This document shows positions 49,430 to 58,859 of a DNA stretch of 64,000 nt, in pieces. Both the position numbers and the translations under genes were made by a program. The DNA is from Conexibacter arvalis (GTDB lineage: Bacteria; Actinomycetota; Thermoleophilia; Solirubrobacterales; Solirubrobacteraceae): NCBI RefSeq assembly GCF_014199525.1, contig NZ_JACHNU010000005.1, forward strand, positions 186,001 through 250,000. Reading direction: 5' to 3'. The stretch's first letter is position 1. Each line of letters opens with the position of its first letter. The notes beneath the pieces are model-generated. The model saw only the letters and a program-made list of their open reading frames with translations, was not told where the DNA came from and ran no database searches.

Positions 49430-51301
49430 TCATTCGACCGTCACGGTCTTCGCGAGGTTGCGCGGCTGGTCGACGTCGAGCCCGCGCAGCCGTGCGACGT
49501 GGTAGGCGAGCAGCTGCAGCGGGACGATCGCGAGCAGCGGCGCGAGCATCCAGTCGGTCGCCGGGACGCGGATCACGTCGTCGGCGTGCGCGCCGATCTC
49601 GCCGTTCCCCTCGGTCGCGACGGCGATCACGTGCGCGCCGCGGGCGCGGACCTCCTGGACGTTGGAGATCAGCTTGTAGAGCACCGGCGCGTCGGTCGCG
49701 ACGCAGACGACGGGCGTCGCCTCGTCGAGCAGCGCGATCGGGCCGTGCTTCATCTCGCCGGCGGCGTAGGCGTCGGTCGCCGAGTAGGAGATCTCCTTCA
49801 GCTTCAGCGCGCCCTCCAGGGCGACCGGCAGGCCGACGTGGCGTCCGAGGTAGAGGAAGAAGCGGGCGTCGCGATGGCGCGCCGCGATCGCGCGGATCTC
49901 GGCGTCGCCCCGTTCCAGCAGCGCGGCGATCCGGTGGGGGATCAGCTTCAGCTCGCCGATCAGCTCGCTCAGGCGCGCGGGCTCGAGCGTGCCGCGCAGC
50001 TCTGCGAGCCGCAGCGCGAGCAGGTACATCGCGGCGACCTGCGCGACGAAGGTCTTCGTCGCCGCGACGCCGATCTCCAGGCCGGCGCGGGTGAACAGCA
50101 CGCCGTCGGCGTCGCGCGTCGCCTGCGAGCCCATCACGTTGACGATCGCGAGGACCTTCGCGCCGCGCGCTCTCGCCAGGCGCATCGCGGCGAGCGTGTC
50201 GGCGGTCTCGCCCGACTGCGAGATCCCGATCACGAGATCGCCGGGCCCGACCACCGGGTCGCGGTAGCGGTACTCCGAGGCGATGTCCATCTCCACCGGG
50301 ACCCGCGCCCAGCGCTCGATCGCGTAGCGGCCGATCAGGCCGGCGTGGTACGAGGTGCCGCAGGCGACGACGACCACCCGGCGCGCCGCGCGCAGGAAGG
50401 CGTCGTCGATCGCGCCGAGGTCACCGAGGTCGATCCGGTCGCGATCCGCCACCCGGTCGGCGATCGTCTCGGCGACGGCGTCGGCCTGCTCGTGGATCTC
50501 CTTCAGCATGAAGCTCTCGCAGCCGGCCTTCTCGGCCGTCTCGGCGTCCCAGTCGATCTCGACGACCTCGCGCTCGATCGGCTCGCCGGCCGGCGACATG
50601 AACTCGACCCCGCCGGGCCGCAGCACGACCAGCTCCCCGTCCTCGACGAACTGCACGCGGCGGGTGCGCTCCAGGAAGGCCGGCATCGCCGAGGCGACGA
50701 ACTGCTCGCCGTCGCCGCGGCCGACGACCAGCGGGCACTCCCGCCGCGCCCCGACGAGCACGCCCGGCTCGTCGGCCGCCATCGCGACGAAGGCGAAGTG
50801 GCCGACCAGCTCGCCGTAGGCGGCGCGCACCGCCGCCGGCAGATCGCCGTCGTAGCGGCGCGCGATCGCATGCGCGATCACCTCGGCGTCGGTCTCGGAG
50901 GAGAAGCGGGCGCCGTCGTCGCAGAGCGCGCGCGTCAGCGAGACGTAGTTCTCGACGATCCCGTTCACGACGACGTGGATCCGCCCGGAGGTGTCGACGT
51001 GGGGATGGGCGTTGCGCTCGCTCACGCGCCCGTGCGTCGCCCAGCGGGTGTGGCCGATGCCGCACGCCGCGTCGGCGACCGCCACCGGCGCGCCGCCGTC
51101 GGCGACCGCCGCCGGCGCGCGCTGCGCGACCGCGTCGCGCAGCGCGCTGAGGTTCCCGACCGCGCGCACCGACTCGACGCCGGCCTCCGACAGGATCGAG
51201 ATGCCCGCGCTGTCGTAGCCGCGGTACTCCAGTCGCGCGAGCGCCGCCAGCAGCAGCTGCTGGACCGGACGGGGGCCGACGTAGCCGACGATGCCGCACA
51301 T
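49430..51301 (-). CDS. glmS: Glutamine-fructose-6-phosphate aminotransferase (isomerising)
   Basis: A 623-residue enzyme that makes glucosamine-6-phosphate. It begins MCGIVGYVGPR, with Cys2 the glutaminase nucleophile; YRGYDSAGI follows, then two SIS domains (VVVACGTSYHAGLIGRYAIE, IGISQSGETADTLAAMRLAR, SRATRDAD-type) and the terminal QPRNLAKTVTVE. GGAGG lies 8 bases before the ATG. Located beside a putative amino-sugar polymer locus, it would feed UDP-GlcNAc/GalNAc synthesis. Confidence 0.96.
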   Translation of the reverse strand: MCGIVGYVGPRPVQQLLLAALARLEYRGYDSAGISILSEAGVESVRAVGNLSALRDAVAQRAPAAVADGGAPVAVADAACGIGHTRWATHGRVSERNAHPHVDTSGRIHVVVNGIVENYVSLTRALCDDGARFSSETDAEVIAHAIARRYDGDLPAAVRAAYGELVGHFAFVAMAADEPGVLVGARRECPLVVGRGDGEQFVASAMPAFLERTRRVQFVEDGELVVLRPGGVEFMSPAGEPIEREVVEIDWDAETAEKAGCESFMLKEIHEQADAVAETIADRVADRDRIDLGDLGAIDDAFLRAARRVVVVACGTSYHAGLIGRYAIERWARVPVEMDIASEYRYRDPVVGPGDLVIGISQSGETADTLAAMRLARARGAKVLAIVNVMGSQATRDADGVLFTRAGLEIGVAATKTFVAQVAAMYLLALRLAELRGTLEPARLSELIGELKLIPHRIAALLERGDAEIRAIAARHRDARFFLYLGRHVGLPVALEGALKLKEISYSATDAYAAGEMKHGPIALLDEATPVVCVATDAPVLYKLISNVQEVRARGAHVIAVATEGNGEIGAHADDVIRVPATDWMLAPLLAIVPLQLLAYHVARLRGLDVDQPRNLAKTVTVE

Positions 51302-51457
51302 GGGGAACCTCCGTGCCGAACGACGCGGAGCCGCGTCGCGACGGCTCCGGCGGGGCCTCGGAGCGGCCCCGCAGCCGCACGGTAGCGCCCACCGCACCGG
51401 TGATCGGTATGAGTCGCAGATGAGCCGGCCGCCGCTCGCCCCGCGCTCCCCGGGCGG

Positions 51458-51499
51458 CGTTCAGCGGATGAACGGAAAGCGGGCCGACCGGCCCATTGG
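51458..51499 (+). promoter_or_regulatory. Shared bipartite promoter motif, copy 1
   Basis: CGTTCA-N5-TGAACG (51458-51474), then 14 bases, then CGGCCCATTGG (51489-51499). The same arrangement recurs at 54723 and 59733. It lies between glmS and the secreted-protein gene, 35 bases before the proposed GTG of the latter. Confidence 0.65.
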
Positions 51500-51533
51500 C
51501 GACGCGGCGGCGATCTCGCAAGATGGCCTCCTC

Positions 51534-52499
51534 GTGATTCGGCGTAGGGGAACGTGCGCGGTCGATCGGGGGCGTCGCCGTCGCGCTCGCCTCCGCGCGG
51601 CCGCCGCGGTGGCGCTTGCCTGCGGAAGCGCGGCAGGGGCCCTCGCGCCCGCGGCCGTCGCCGAGGAGCCGCCGCTTCCCGGGCCGCCGCCCGGCGCCGG
51701 CGCCGGCTTCCCGCTGCCGCCGGCGTCGGGACCGATGGCGCCGACGCCGCCGGCCGGTCCGCCCGGCTCGATCGCGCCGGCGTCCGGGCGGCCGGCGCTC
51801 GCCGACGGCTCCGGCCGGGTGAGCGCCGGCGGGCGGCTGACGCTGCGGATCGCCTGCCGGGCGAGCGGTCAGGCGCGGCTCGACGTGACCGCGCTCGGAT
51901 CGGCGCCGCTCGCGCGGGCGAGATACCGCTGCCGCGGCGGACGCGCCGCCGCGCAGCTGCGGCTGGCGCGCGCCGTCGTGCCGCGGCTCGCGCGGCTGAG
52001 CCCCGCGGTCGGCCGCGTGACGCTGCAGGAGCGGGGCGCCGCCGCGCGCGTCTCGGTCGCGCTCGGCGCCGCCGGGCGCTCGACCTCGCCGGGCTTCTGG
52101 AGCGACGGCGGCCTCCAGTGCGCCTCGCCGGGACCGCGCCAGACCTACCTCGTCGGGCCGAACTTCACCGTCTCGCCGGCGACGTCGATCTCCGTCCGGC
52201 CGTGGATCGCGACCTACACCTCCGCTGGCGGCTGGCGCTGGCTGGGGCTGAACGGCGGCGCGAGCCGCTGGCTGCAGCTGACCGCCACCCCGGCCGGCGT
52301 CGCCCAGTGGCTCCAGCCGACCGGCGCGCTGAACCCGTGGACGTGGGGCCCGATCACCGCCCCGCCGAGCGGGAGCGTGTCGGCGATCGGCCTGTTCGAG
52401 GTGATCTACTGGTACGGCGGGCGGCCGACCTACGTCTGGAAGTACACCCACTCGTTCGTCGGCTCCCAGCCGGCCGGGGCGTTCTGCGCGTTCCCGTGA
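51534..52499 (+). CDS. Secreted protein of unknown function
   Basis: About 321 residues with an Arg-rich N-terminus and signal peptide (LRAAAAVALACGSAAGALAP, AAVAEEP cleavage region), a Pro-rich linker, a middle region of beta type (about 110-190), and a Trp/Tyr-rich C-terminal domain (WYGGRPTYVWKYTHSFVG). No family recognised. I chose the GTG at 51534, the first start after the shared promoter motif; the frame is open upstream to 51291. Co-regulation with the PelF and deacetylase genes suggests a matrix or export component. Confidence 0.6.
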   Translation: MIRRRGTCAVDRGRRRRARLRAAAAVALACGSAAGALAPAAVAEEPPLPGPPPGAGAGFPLPPASGPMAPTPPAGPPGSIAPASGRPALADGSGRVSAGGRLTLRIACRASGQARLDVTALGSAPLARARYRCRGGRAAAQLRLARAVVPRLARLSPAVGRVTLQERGAAARVSVALGAAGRSTSPGFWSDGGLQCASPGPRQTYLVGPNFTVSPATSISVRPWIATYTSAGGWRWLGLNGGASRWLQLTATPAGVAQWLQPTGALNPWTWGPITAPPSGSVSAIGLFEVIYWYGGRPTYVWKYTHSFVGSQPAGAFCAFP

Positions 52500-52511
52500 G
52501 CGGGCTCGGAT

Positions 52512-53156
52512 TCACAGCAGCTCGTCGCGGACCGCGCGCACGGCCGCCTGGATGCGGTTGGCGACGTGGAGCTTGGCGAGGATGCTCGAGATGTGGTTCT
52601 TGACCGTGTGCGGGCTGATGTAGAGGCGCTGGCCGATCGCGGCGTTGTCGGCGCCGTCGGCGACCAGCCGCAGCACCTCCCGCTCGCGCGGCGACAGGCG
52701 GGCGTCGCAGTGGGCGTCGGCCGGGCGGCTGCTGGCGCGCATCCGCGCCAGCAGCGTGGCGGCGACGCGCGGCGAGAGGATCGCCTCGCCGGCGCAGACC
52801 GCGCGGACGCCCCCGACGATCGTCTCGACAGAGGCGTCCTTCAGGAGATAGCCGCGGCTGCCGGCGAGCACCGCGTCGGTGAGGTCCTCCTCGGCCTCGG
52901 AGACGGTCAGGACGAGGACGGCGGTCGCCGGCGCGTCGTCGGCCAGCCGCCGGATCGCGTCGATGCCCGACCCGTCCGGCAGGCTGAGGTCGACGATCGC
53001 GACGTCCGGGGCGTGGCGCTCGACCTGCTCGACGCCGCTCGCGACGGTCGGCGCCTCGCCGACGACCGCGATCCCGTGCTCCTCCAGCAGCTCCCGCAGC
53101 CCGGCGCGGAAGAGCGTGTGGTCCTCGATCAGCACCGTCGTGATCGGCCGGCTCAC
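52512..53156 (-). CDS. NarL/LuxR-type response regulator
   Basis: A 214-residue regulator. The receiver has E11/D12, phospho-acceptor D56 (IVDLSLPD) and K near 105; the C-terminal LuxR HTH reads LSPREREVLRLVADGADNAA then IGQRLYISPHTVKNHISSIL. Its ATG overlaps the stop of a second regulator. With the kinase upstream it forms a three-gene system that likely controls the nearby exopolysaccharide promoters. Confidence 0.92.
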   Translation of the reverse strand: MSRPITTVLIEDHTLFRAGLRELLEEHGIAVVGEAPTVASGVEQVERHAPDVAIVDLSLPDGSGIDAIRRLADDAPATAVLVLTVSEAEEDLTDAVLAGSRGYLLKDASVETIVGGVRAVCAGEAILSPRVAATLLARMRASSRPADAHCDARLSPREREVLRLVADGADNAAIGQRLYISPHTVKNHISSILAKLHVANRIQAAVRAVRDELL

Positions 53157-53806
53157 GGCGGCGAGGCCTCCCGCGTCAGCCGCAGCGCCGCGTCGCGGTC
53201 GCCGACGCCGAGCCGGTGGGCGGTCGCGGAGACGTGCCGGCGGACGGTCACGGGGGAGAGGCCGAGCCGGTCGGCGACCTGCTTGGTCGTGAGCCCGCGG
53301 CGCAGCAGCTCCAGCACCGAGGCCTCGCGCGGCGACAGCGTCACGACGGCGCCGTCGGCCGCCCGCACCCGGCGCGCGCCGCTGCGCGTCTGCAGCTCCT
53401 CGACGATCCGCGCCGTCAGCTCGCTCGACAGCGGCGCCTCGCCGTGGACCGCGCCGTGGACGGCGCGGACCAGCTCATCGGGCCCGATGTCCTTCAGCAG
53501 GTAGCCGATCGCGCCGGCGCGCAGCGCCGCGATCAGCTCGTCGTCGGCCCGTCTGGCGGCGAGCATGATCACGCGCGTGCGCGGAGCCGCGGCGGCGATC
53601 GCGGCGACCGCCGCGAGCGCGCCGCCCGGCAGGCCGACGTCGAGCAGGCAGACGTCGACCTGGCACTGGCGCGCGCAGGCGAGCGCGCCGGCGGCGTCGC
53701 TCGCCTCGACGACGCTGGTGATGCCGTCGCGCTCCAGCGCCATCCGGATGCCGAGCCGCGTGATCGGCTGGCGCTCCGCCAGCAGAACCCGCAGCGGGTC
53801 GCTCAC
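53153..53806 (-). CDS. NarL/LuxR-type response regulator with atypical acidic pocket
   Basis: A 217-residue regulator with D56 (LLDVGLPG) and a LuxR HTH (LSPREASVLELLRRGLTTKQ, VADRLGLSPVTVRRHVSATA). The metal-binding acidic pair, normally two acids after the first strand, reads LLAERQP: the second acid is Arg. Phosphorylation may therefore be weak or regulation non-canonical. GTG start at 53806 overlaps the kinase stop. Confidence 0.88.
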   Translation of the reverse strand: MSDPLRVLLAERQPITRLGIRMALERDGITSVVEASDAAGALACARQCQVDVCLLDVGLPGGALAAVAAIAAAAPRTRVIMLAARRADDELIAALRAGAIGYLLKDIGPDELVRAVHGAVHGEAPLSSELTARIVEELQTRSGARRVRAADGAVVTLSPREASVLELLRRGLTTKQVADRLGLSPVTVRRHVSATAHRLGVGDRDAALRLTREASPP

Positions 53807-54519
53807 GGCAGGCTCACCGCCACTTCGGTCCCCCTTCCGGGGGCGGAGACGACGCTGAAGCTGCCGCCGAGCAGCTCGGCGCGCTCGCGCATCGACAGGA
53901 TGCCCCAGCCGTGCGACCCCGCGGCCGCCGCGGAGGCGAAGCCGGCGCCGTCGTCGGCGACGCTCAGCGCGACGCGGTCGTCGCGCGCGTGGACGTGGAC
54001 GCGCACGCGCCGGGCGGCGCCGTGGTCGGCGGCGTTGGCGAGCGCCTGGCCAAGGATGCGCAGGACCGCGATCCGCCGGTCGCGGTCGACGTCGCAGGAG
54101 AGCTCGAGGCGCAGGTCGACGGCGACGCCCGAGCGCGACTCGAACGAGCTGACCTCCTCCTCCAGCAGCTGCGAGAGCGGCAGCTCGCGCGCGGCCCGCA
54201 GCTCGTCGATCGTCAGGCGCGCCTCCCGCAGCGCGCGGCGCGCGGCGGCGCGCAGCTCGAGCAGCGCGCGCTCGTCGTCGGCCCGCGACGGGAGCCGGTC
54301 GAGCTGGAAGACGATGAACGCCAGCTCCTGCGCGACGCCGTCGTGGACGTCGCGCGCGATCTCGCGCCGCTGCTCGGCGAGCGCGGCCGCGACCGGGTCG
54401 CGGCGGCGCCGGCGCGCGGCGCGTGTCGGCGGCGGGCGCCGCCTTCGTGTCGGTCGCCGATCGTCGGGGCGACTCCCCTGCGCATGTCGGGCCCGACCGC
54501 CTAGCAGTCGTCTTGCCAT
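53803..54519 (-). CDS. Soluble histidine kinase (HisKA_3/NarX type)
   Basis: A 238-residue kinase with no membrane helix or sensor domain. A basic Arg-rich N-terminus leads to the HisKA_3 helix with phospho-acceptor H59 (IARDVHDGVAQELAFIVFQL) and a HATPase_c domain with ALANAADHG (N box), DDGAGF and GSHGWGILSMRERAELLGGS. A kinase of this type may take its input from a partner protein. ATG at 54519 chosen; the frame is open to 54654. It is followed by two overlapping response-regulator genes. Confidence 0.87.
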   Translation of the reverse strand: MARRLLGGRARHAQGSRPDDRRPTRRRRPPPTRAARRRRRDPVAAALAEQRREIARDVHDGVAQELAFIVFQLDRLPSRADDERALLELRAAARRALREARLTIDELRAARELPLSQLLEEEVSSFESRSGVAVDLRLELSCDVDRDRRIAVLRILGQALANAADHGAARRVRVHVHARDDRVALSVADDGAGFASAAAAGSHGWGILSMRERAELLGGSFSVVSAPGRGTEVAVSLP

Positions 54520-54722
54520 GACTCGAGATCCCTCGACCTCCGCCGTGAGGTCTGGTCGCGGACAGCAGATTCGGTGGCCGGCAACCTGCCGAGCCACCGT
54601 AGCGCGCGCCCCGCGCCCGCTGGAAGCGCGCTCCGGCATCGTCACGCGATCCATACGAAGGTGGGCTGCGATGGCCCAAACTGCCCCGTCGATTTGGCCG
54701 TCGCGGCCAGTCCCCGGCGGGC

Positions 54723-54764
54723 CGTTCAGCGGCTGAACGCGAGATGGGACACGCGGCCCATTGG
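54723..54764 (+). promoter_or_regulatory. Shared bipartite promoter motif, copy 2
   Basis: CGTTCA-N5-TGAACG (54723-54739), 14 bases, CGGCCCATTGG (54754-54764), 84 bases before the coiled-coil/PelF operon start. The spacing is identical to copy 1. The 328-bp gap 54520-54847 also holds the start region of the divergent kinase gene; I see nothing else in it. Confidence 0.7.
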
Positions 54765-54847
54765 ACCTTCCGGTGCGACCGTCGACACTGGGCGCTCGAC
54801 CGATGAGCGGACTTCATCGAGTCCTCCACCGGAGGTGACGCCGAACC

Positions 54848-55276
54848 ATGGAAGCCAGGAGGGTCGACGCGAGCGGGGCCGGCGCCCCCGCTCAGGCTCC
54901 GACGCGGTCGCGACGCGGCCGGTGGCTGCGCGGCGGAGGCGGCGGCGCCGATCTCGTCGAGCAGCTGGAGGCCGAGGTCGCGCTCCTGCGCGAGGAGAAC
55001 GCGCGTCTGGAGATCCGCGCCGCGCGCGCCGGCGAGGCGCGGTCGTGGGAGGAGCGGATCCGCGACCTCGTCCCCCGCGGCGAGCAGGTCGCGGCGACCG
55101 ACGACCAGTCGTGGGAGCTGCTGACCGAATGCCAGCTGCTGCGCGCCGCGCTCGTCGACGCCTGCCGCGAGGTCGAGGCGGCGATGGCGCAGATCCGCGG
55201 CCGGCTGGAAGCGCTCGCCGCGCCGACGCCGTTGGAGACCGCGGCGGACGAGCGCACCGACGAGGGCGCGCCGTGA
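54848..55276 (+). CDS. Small coiled-coil protein preceding the PelF-like gene
   Basis: A 142-residue soluble protein with a Gly/Arg linker and a leucine-zipper-like coiled coil (LVEQLEAEVALLREENARLE), followed by a second helical region (LLRAALVDACREVEAAMAQI). GGAGG occurs 13 bases before the ATG. It overlaps the glycosyltransferase gene (GTGA). It may scaffold the polymerase complex; no family recognised. Confidence 0.65.
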   Translation: MEARRVDASGAGAPAQAPTRSRRGRWLRGGGGGADLVEQLEAEVALLREENARLEIRAARAGEARSWEERIRDLVPRGEQVAATDDQSWELLTECQLLRAALVDACREVEAAMAQIRGRLEALAAPTPLETAADERTDEGAP

Positions 55277-56808
55277 CGGCGACCGCGTCGCTGCAGGAGC
55301 GGGCGCAGACCGCGGTCCTCGACGCGACCGCCGGCGCGGCGCGCGCGCCGGTCGTCCGCCGGACGCGCGCGCCCCGCGTCCTGATGACGACCGAGGGCAC
55401 CTACCCGTTCGCGGTCGGCGGGGTCAGCTCCTGGTGCCATGTCGTGGTCGGCGGCCTGCCCGAGTTCACGTGGCGGATCCTCCCCATCCACGCGGGCGGC
55501 CGCCGACCCGTTCAGCTGTTCGAGCTGGCGCCCCATGTCGCGCTGGCGGGCCGGATCGAGGTCTGGTCCGAGCAGATGCCGCCGCGGCGCTGGAACTCCG
55601 GCCGGCGCCGCGGCGCGCGCCCGGGGCTGCCGGCCGAGCTCGCCCGCACGCTGATCGGCTGGCGCCGCGACGACGCGCTGCTGCTCGACGCGCTCGCGTG
55701 GTGCCGCGCCCACCCCGACATGCTGCGGCCGACCTTCCGCTCGATCGACGCGTGGGACCGGTTCGTCGCCGAGCTGGAGCGGGTCGTCGCCGAGCGCCAC
55801 CCGGACATCGCGCCGCCGCCCGAGCTGGACGCCGTCGACGCCGCGACGCTCTACCAGCAGCTCTACTGGGTGGCGCGCACCGCAGCGGTGCGGACGCCGC
55901 CCGCCGACGTGCTGCACGTGACCGCGGCCGGATGGGCCGCGATCCCCGCGCTCGTCGACCGCCACGTCGCGGGCACGCCGCTGCTGCTGACCGAGCACGG
56001 CGTCTACGTGCGGGAGGCGTACCTCGCCGCCGCGCGCGGCGGCGCCAGCGCCGGCGAGCGCTTCCTCTCGACCCGCCTCGCCCGCGGCCTCAGCCTCGCC
56101 ACCTACGCGGCCGCCGACGTGATCGCGCCGGTGACGGAGGCGAACGCGGCGTGGGAGGTCGGGCTCGGGGTCGACCCGCGCAAGGTCTGCGTGATCCACA
56201 ACGGCATCCCCGCGCCGCGCGCCTTCATCTCGTCGCCGGGGCGCAGGAAGGTCGTCTCGATCGGCCGCATCGACCCGCTCAAGGACGTCCAGACGATGCT
56301 CCGCGTCGCGGCCGAGGTCGGCCGGCGGATGACGGACGTCCAGTTCGAGTACTGGGGGGCTCCGACCGCCGGCCAGGAGGCGTACGCGGCAGCGTGCGAG
56401 CGGCTGCGCGTACGGCTCGGGCTGGACGGCCGCTTCCGCTTCATGGGTCAGACCAGCACGCCCGACGAGGTGCTGCGCGAGGCCGACGTCGTGCTGCTGA
56501 CGAGCATCTCCGAGGGGATGCCGATGGCGGTGCTCGAGGCGATGGCGCAGGGGCGCGCCGTCGTCGCCACCGGCGTCGGCGGCGTGCCGGACGTGCTGCA
56601 CGGCTGCGGGATCATCGCCTCCTCCGGCGACGTCGAGGCGCTCGCGAGCGGCGTCGTCATGCTGCTCGGCGACCGCGAGTTCGCGGGCCGGATGGGCCGC
56701 CGCGCCTTCGATCGCGTCTGCGGCGAGTACACCCAGGCGCTCTGCCTCGACCGCTACCGCGCGCTGATCGGCCAGCTGCTCGACGAGGCCTCCGAGGCGC
56801 GCCGATGA
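55273..56808 (+). CDS. pelF: GT4 glycosyltransferase, PelF-like
   Basis: A 511-residue cytosolic glycosyltransferase. The DUF3492-type N-terminus reads LMTTEGTYPFAVGGVSSWCH then VVVGGLPEFTWRILPI, matching the PelF subgroup. The GT4 half has SIGRIDPLKDVQTMLRVAAE, a Rossmann donor site and the E-x7-E motif in SISEGMPMAVLEAMA. PelF is the polymerase for the GalNAc-rich Pel exopolysaccharide using UDP-sugars. GTG start overlaps the coiled-coil gene; it overlaps the membrane-protein gene below. The symbol is a homology suggestion. Confidence 0.82.
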   Translation: MTATASLQERAQTAVLDATAGAARAPVVRRTRAPRVLMTTEGTYPFAVGGVSSWCHVVVGGLPEFTWRILPIHAGGRRPVQLFELAPHVALAGRIEVWSEQMPPRRWNSGRRRGARPGLPAELARTLIGWRRDDALLLDALAWCRAHPDMLRPTFRSIDAWDRFVAELERVVAERHPDIAPPPELDAVDAATLYQQLYWVARTAAVRTPPADVLHVTAAGWAAIPALVDRHVAGTPLLLTEHGVYVREAYLAAARGGASAGERFLSTRLARGLSLATYAAADVIAPVTEANAAWEVGLGVDPRKVCVIHNGIPAPRAFISSPGRRKVVSIGRIDPLKDVQTMLRVAAEVGRRMTDVQFEYWGAPTAGQEAYAAACERLRVRLGLDGRFRFMGQTSTPDEVLREADVVLLTSISEGMPMAVLEAMAQGRAVVATGVGGVPDVLHGCGIIASSGDVEALASGVVMLLGDREFAGRMGRRAFDRVCGEYTQALCLDRYRALIGQLLDEASEARR

Positions 56809-58118
56809 GCGTCGAGCCCGGCACCGACGGCGCCGGCGCGGTCGTCCGGGCGCGGCTGGGCCGCACGCCGCAGGACATGCTGGAGGCGGCCGTCGTGCTG
56901 GAGGCGTGGGGCGGGATGTCGGCCGAGACGGCGCTGCGGCTCGGCCCGCGCGTCGTGCTGCCGGCGCTGCGCTCCTCCGACCCGCGGCGGTGGCGCCCGA
57001 CCTCGGCCGAGGGCCGCAAGTCGGTCGTCGCCGAGGGCGTCGGCCTGCTGACCGCGATCCTCGCGATCGCCGCGTGGGCGGGACCGCTCAGCGCGGCGAT
57101 CGGCGACCCCGCCTTCGAGCTGGCGCTGCGGATCGCGCTGCCGGTGACGCTCGCGCTCCAGTGGGCGATCCGCAGCCGCTACCTGAGCCGGCGCGCCGGC
57201 CTCGTCTGCCTGAAGGAGGACTGGTTCGCCTTCGTGCTCGCCGTGACCGTGGTGGAGGCGTGCGTGATCGCCGTGCCGACCGCCGGCCCGGTCGCGGCGA
57301 TGCTCGTCGGGGTGTGGGCAGGGGGGACGCTGCTCACGCGGCGCGGCTGGGGGCCGGCCTACGCCGCGCTGCTGATCGCCGCGACGATCGGGCTGATCTG
57401 CGGGCTGCCCGCGATCGGCTCGCTGGCCGTCCTCACCGCGGCGACGGTCGCGACCGGCGCCGCCGCCGTCGCGACCGCGCCCGGGTTCGCGCTCGCGCCG
57501 CCCGGGCGGGTCGGCCGCGCGCTGGCGGCCGGCCTGATCGGCGCGCTGCTGGGGATGCTGCTGATCAGCGATCCGACGCTCGGCTGGGGGATCCACGGCG
57601 CCTTCCCGGCGCTGGCGCTCGTCCCGTCGGTCGTCGGCAGCTTCTGGGGCGGCTACCACCTGTGGCGCTTCCACGACGAGGTCCCGCGCGGGCTGCGCGG
57701 CGTCGAGCTGTCGCGCGCGAGCGCCTCGATGCTGCGCGGGCCGGCGACCGAGCTGGTGCTGGCGGCGCTGTTCCGCCTGATCGGGATCACGGTCGTGCTG
57801 TCGCTGCTGGTGCTGGCGATATCGAGCTGGACCTCGGGGACCGACGACGTCAGCCTCTTCGTCGCCTTCGGCTGCGCGGCGCTCGTCTGCATGTTCGTCA
57901 GCCTGCTGGAGTCGCTCGGCTACGTCCGGTGGGCGCTCTTCTCGGCCGCCACGAGCCTCGTCGTCGAGCTGCTCGTCAGCGCGTCGCTGGGCGCGCCGCT
58001 CGCCGGCGCCGGGCTGATCGCCGGCGGGACGGTCGGCACGCTGCTGGCGCTGGCGCCGCTGGTCGGCGTGCTGCGCTTCCCCGGCCGCATGCTCGCGACG
58101 GCGCTGTGGATCCAGTGA
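56805..58118 (+). CDS. Polytopic membrane protein, PelG-like
   Basis: A 437-residue protein. The cytoplasmic N-terminus of about 80 residues (MLEAAVVLEAWGGMSAETAL) precedes about 12 hydrophobic helices from residue 83 on. PelG, the transporter partner of PelF, is a MOP-type polytopic protein, and position directly after PelF supports that role. Sequence likeness is weak by eye: helices such as GFALAPPGRVGRALAAGLIG and an FHDEVPRGLRGVELSRASAS loop are not diagnostic. It could also be a MATE-like flippase of another subgroup. Confidence 0.6.
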   Translation: MSVEPGTDGAGAVVRARLGRTPQDMLEAAVVLEAWGGMSAETALRLGPRVVLPALRSSDPRRWRPTSAEGRKSVVAEGVGLLTAILAIAAWAGPLSAAIGDPAFELALRIALPVTLALQWAIRSRYLSRRAGLVCLKEDWFAFVLAVTVVEACVIAVPTAGPVAAMLVGVWAGGTLLTRRGWGPAYAALLIAATIGLICGLPAIGSLAVLTAATVATGAAAVATAPGFALAPPGRVGRALAAGLIGALLGMLLISDPTLGWGIHGAFPALALVPSVVGSFWGGYHLWRFHDEVPRGLRGVELSRASASMLRGPATELVLAALFRLIGITVVLSLLVLAISSWTSGTDDVSLFVAFGCAALVCMFVSLLESLGYVRWALFSAATSLVVELLVSASLGAPLAGAGLIAGGTVGTLLALAPLVGVLRFPGRMLATALWIQ

Positions 58119-58130
58119 CGCGGCTCGATC

Positions 58131-58859
58131 TCAGCAGGTCCGACGCCAGGCGCCGAGGTCGAGCCGCTTGCGGATCGCGTTGATCCCCAGCCGGCGCGCC
58201 TCGGCGCAGAAGCGCGCGGGCGGGAGCGCGTACTCGGCGTCGAAGACGGCCTTGCCGGCGCGCAGGAACGGCCGCGTCCGCTCGCACTCGCGGTACTGGA
58301 AGCACTGCTCGACGATCGCGAAGTCGAAGCTCGGCTGCAGCGCCCGCGCCTGCTCGAGGTCGTTCTTGAGCGCGACCGCGAGGCCGAAGCGGTGGGCCGT
58401 GCGCGCCAGCCAGCGGTTGAAGGCGAGCTGGTCGCGCGCCGTGAGCGGGAAGCCGGTGTCGTTGGTCCAGCCGTCGACGTTGTCGGGCTCGACGGCGTCG
58501 AAGCCCTTGCGCGCGCACATCGCGATCCGCGCCCGCAGGACCGGCGCCAGCTGGCGCAGGCGGCGCACGTCGAGCCAGCGCTCGCCCGGCCAGCCGTTGC
58601 CCTTGCCGAGCGTCGCGGCCGGGAAGCGGTCGCGGTCGGGCCGCCAGCGCTCCCACGCTCCGGCGCTGATGTAGCAGACGACGTAGCGCCCGTCGCGGTG
58701 CAGCCGCGCGACCTCGGCGGCGCTCGTCTCGAAGCCGTCGACGTCGTAGACCCGGGCGGAGACCGAGCGGTCGATCGGCCCCTGCAGCTGCCATTGCCAG
58801 GTCGCGTCCGCGGGCGGCCGCACGACGAGCGCCGCGAGCACGAGCGCGATCAGCGCCAC
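58131..58859 (-). CDS. GH114 endo-alpha-1,4-polygalactosaminidase-like hydrolase
   Basis: A 242-residue TIM-barrel hydrolase with an N-terminal membrane or signal segment (VALIALVLAALVV). GH114 markers are YVVCYISAGAWERWRPDRD, MCARKGFDAVEPDNVDGW (likely catalytic acids) and FAIVEQCFQYRECE. Fungal Ega3 and the PelA hydrolase domain of this type cut GalN/GalNAc polymers. GTG start at 58859 overlaps the preceding gene by 10 bases. Its presence beside PelF/PelG-like genes points to an alpha-1,4-GalNAc polymer. Confidence 0.85.
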   Translation of the reverse strand: MALIALVLAALVVRPPADATWQWQLQGPIDRSVSARVYDVDGFETSAAEVARLHRDGRYVVCYISAGAWERWRPDRDRFPAATLGKGNGWPGERWLDVRRLRQLAPVLRARIAMCARKGFDAVEPDNVDGWTNDTGFPLTARDQLAFNRWLARTAHRFGLAVALKNDLEQARALQPSFDFAIVEQCFQYRECERTRPFLRAGKAVFDAEYALPPARFCAEARRLGINAIRKRLDLGAWRRTC

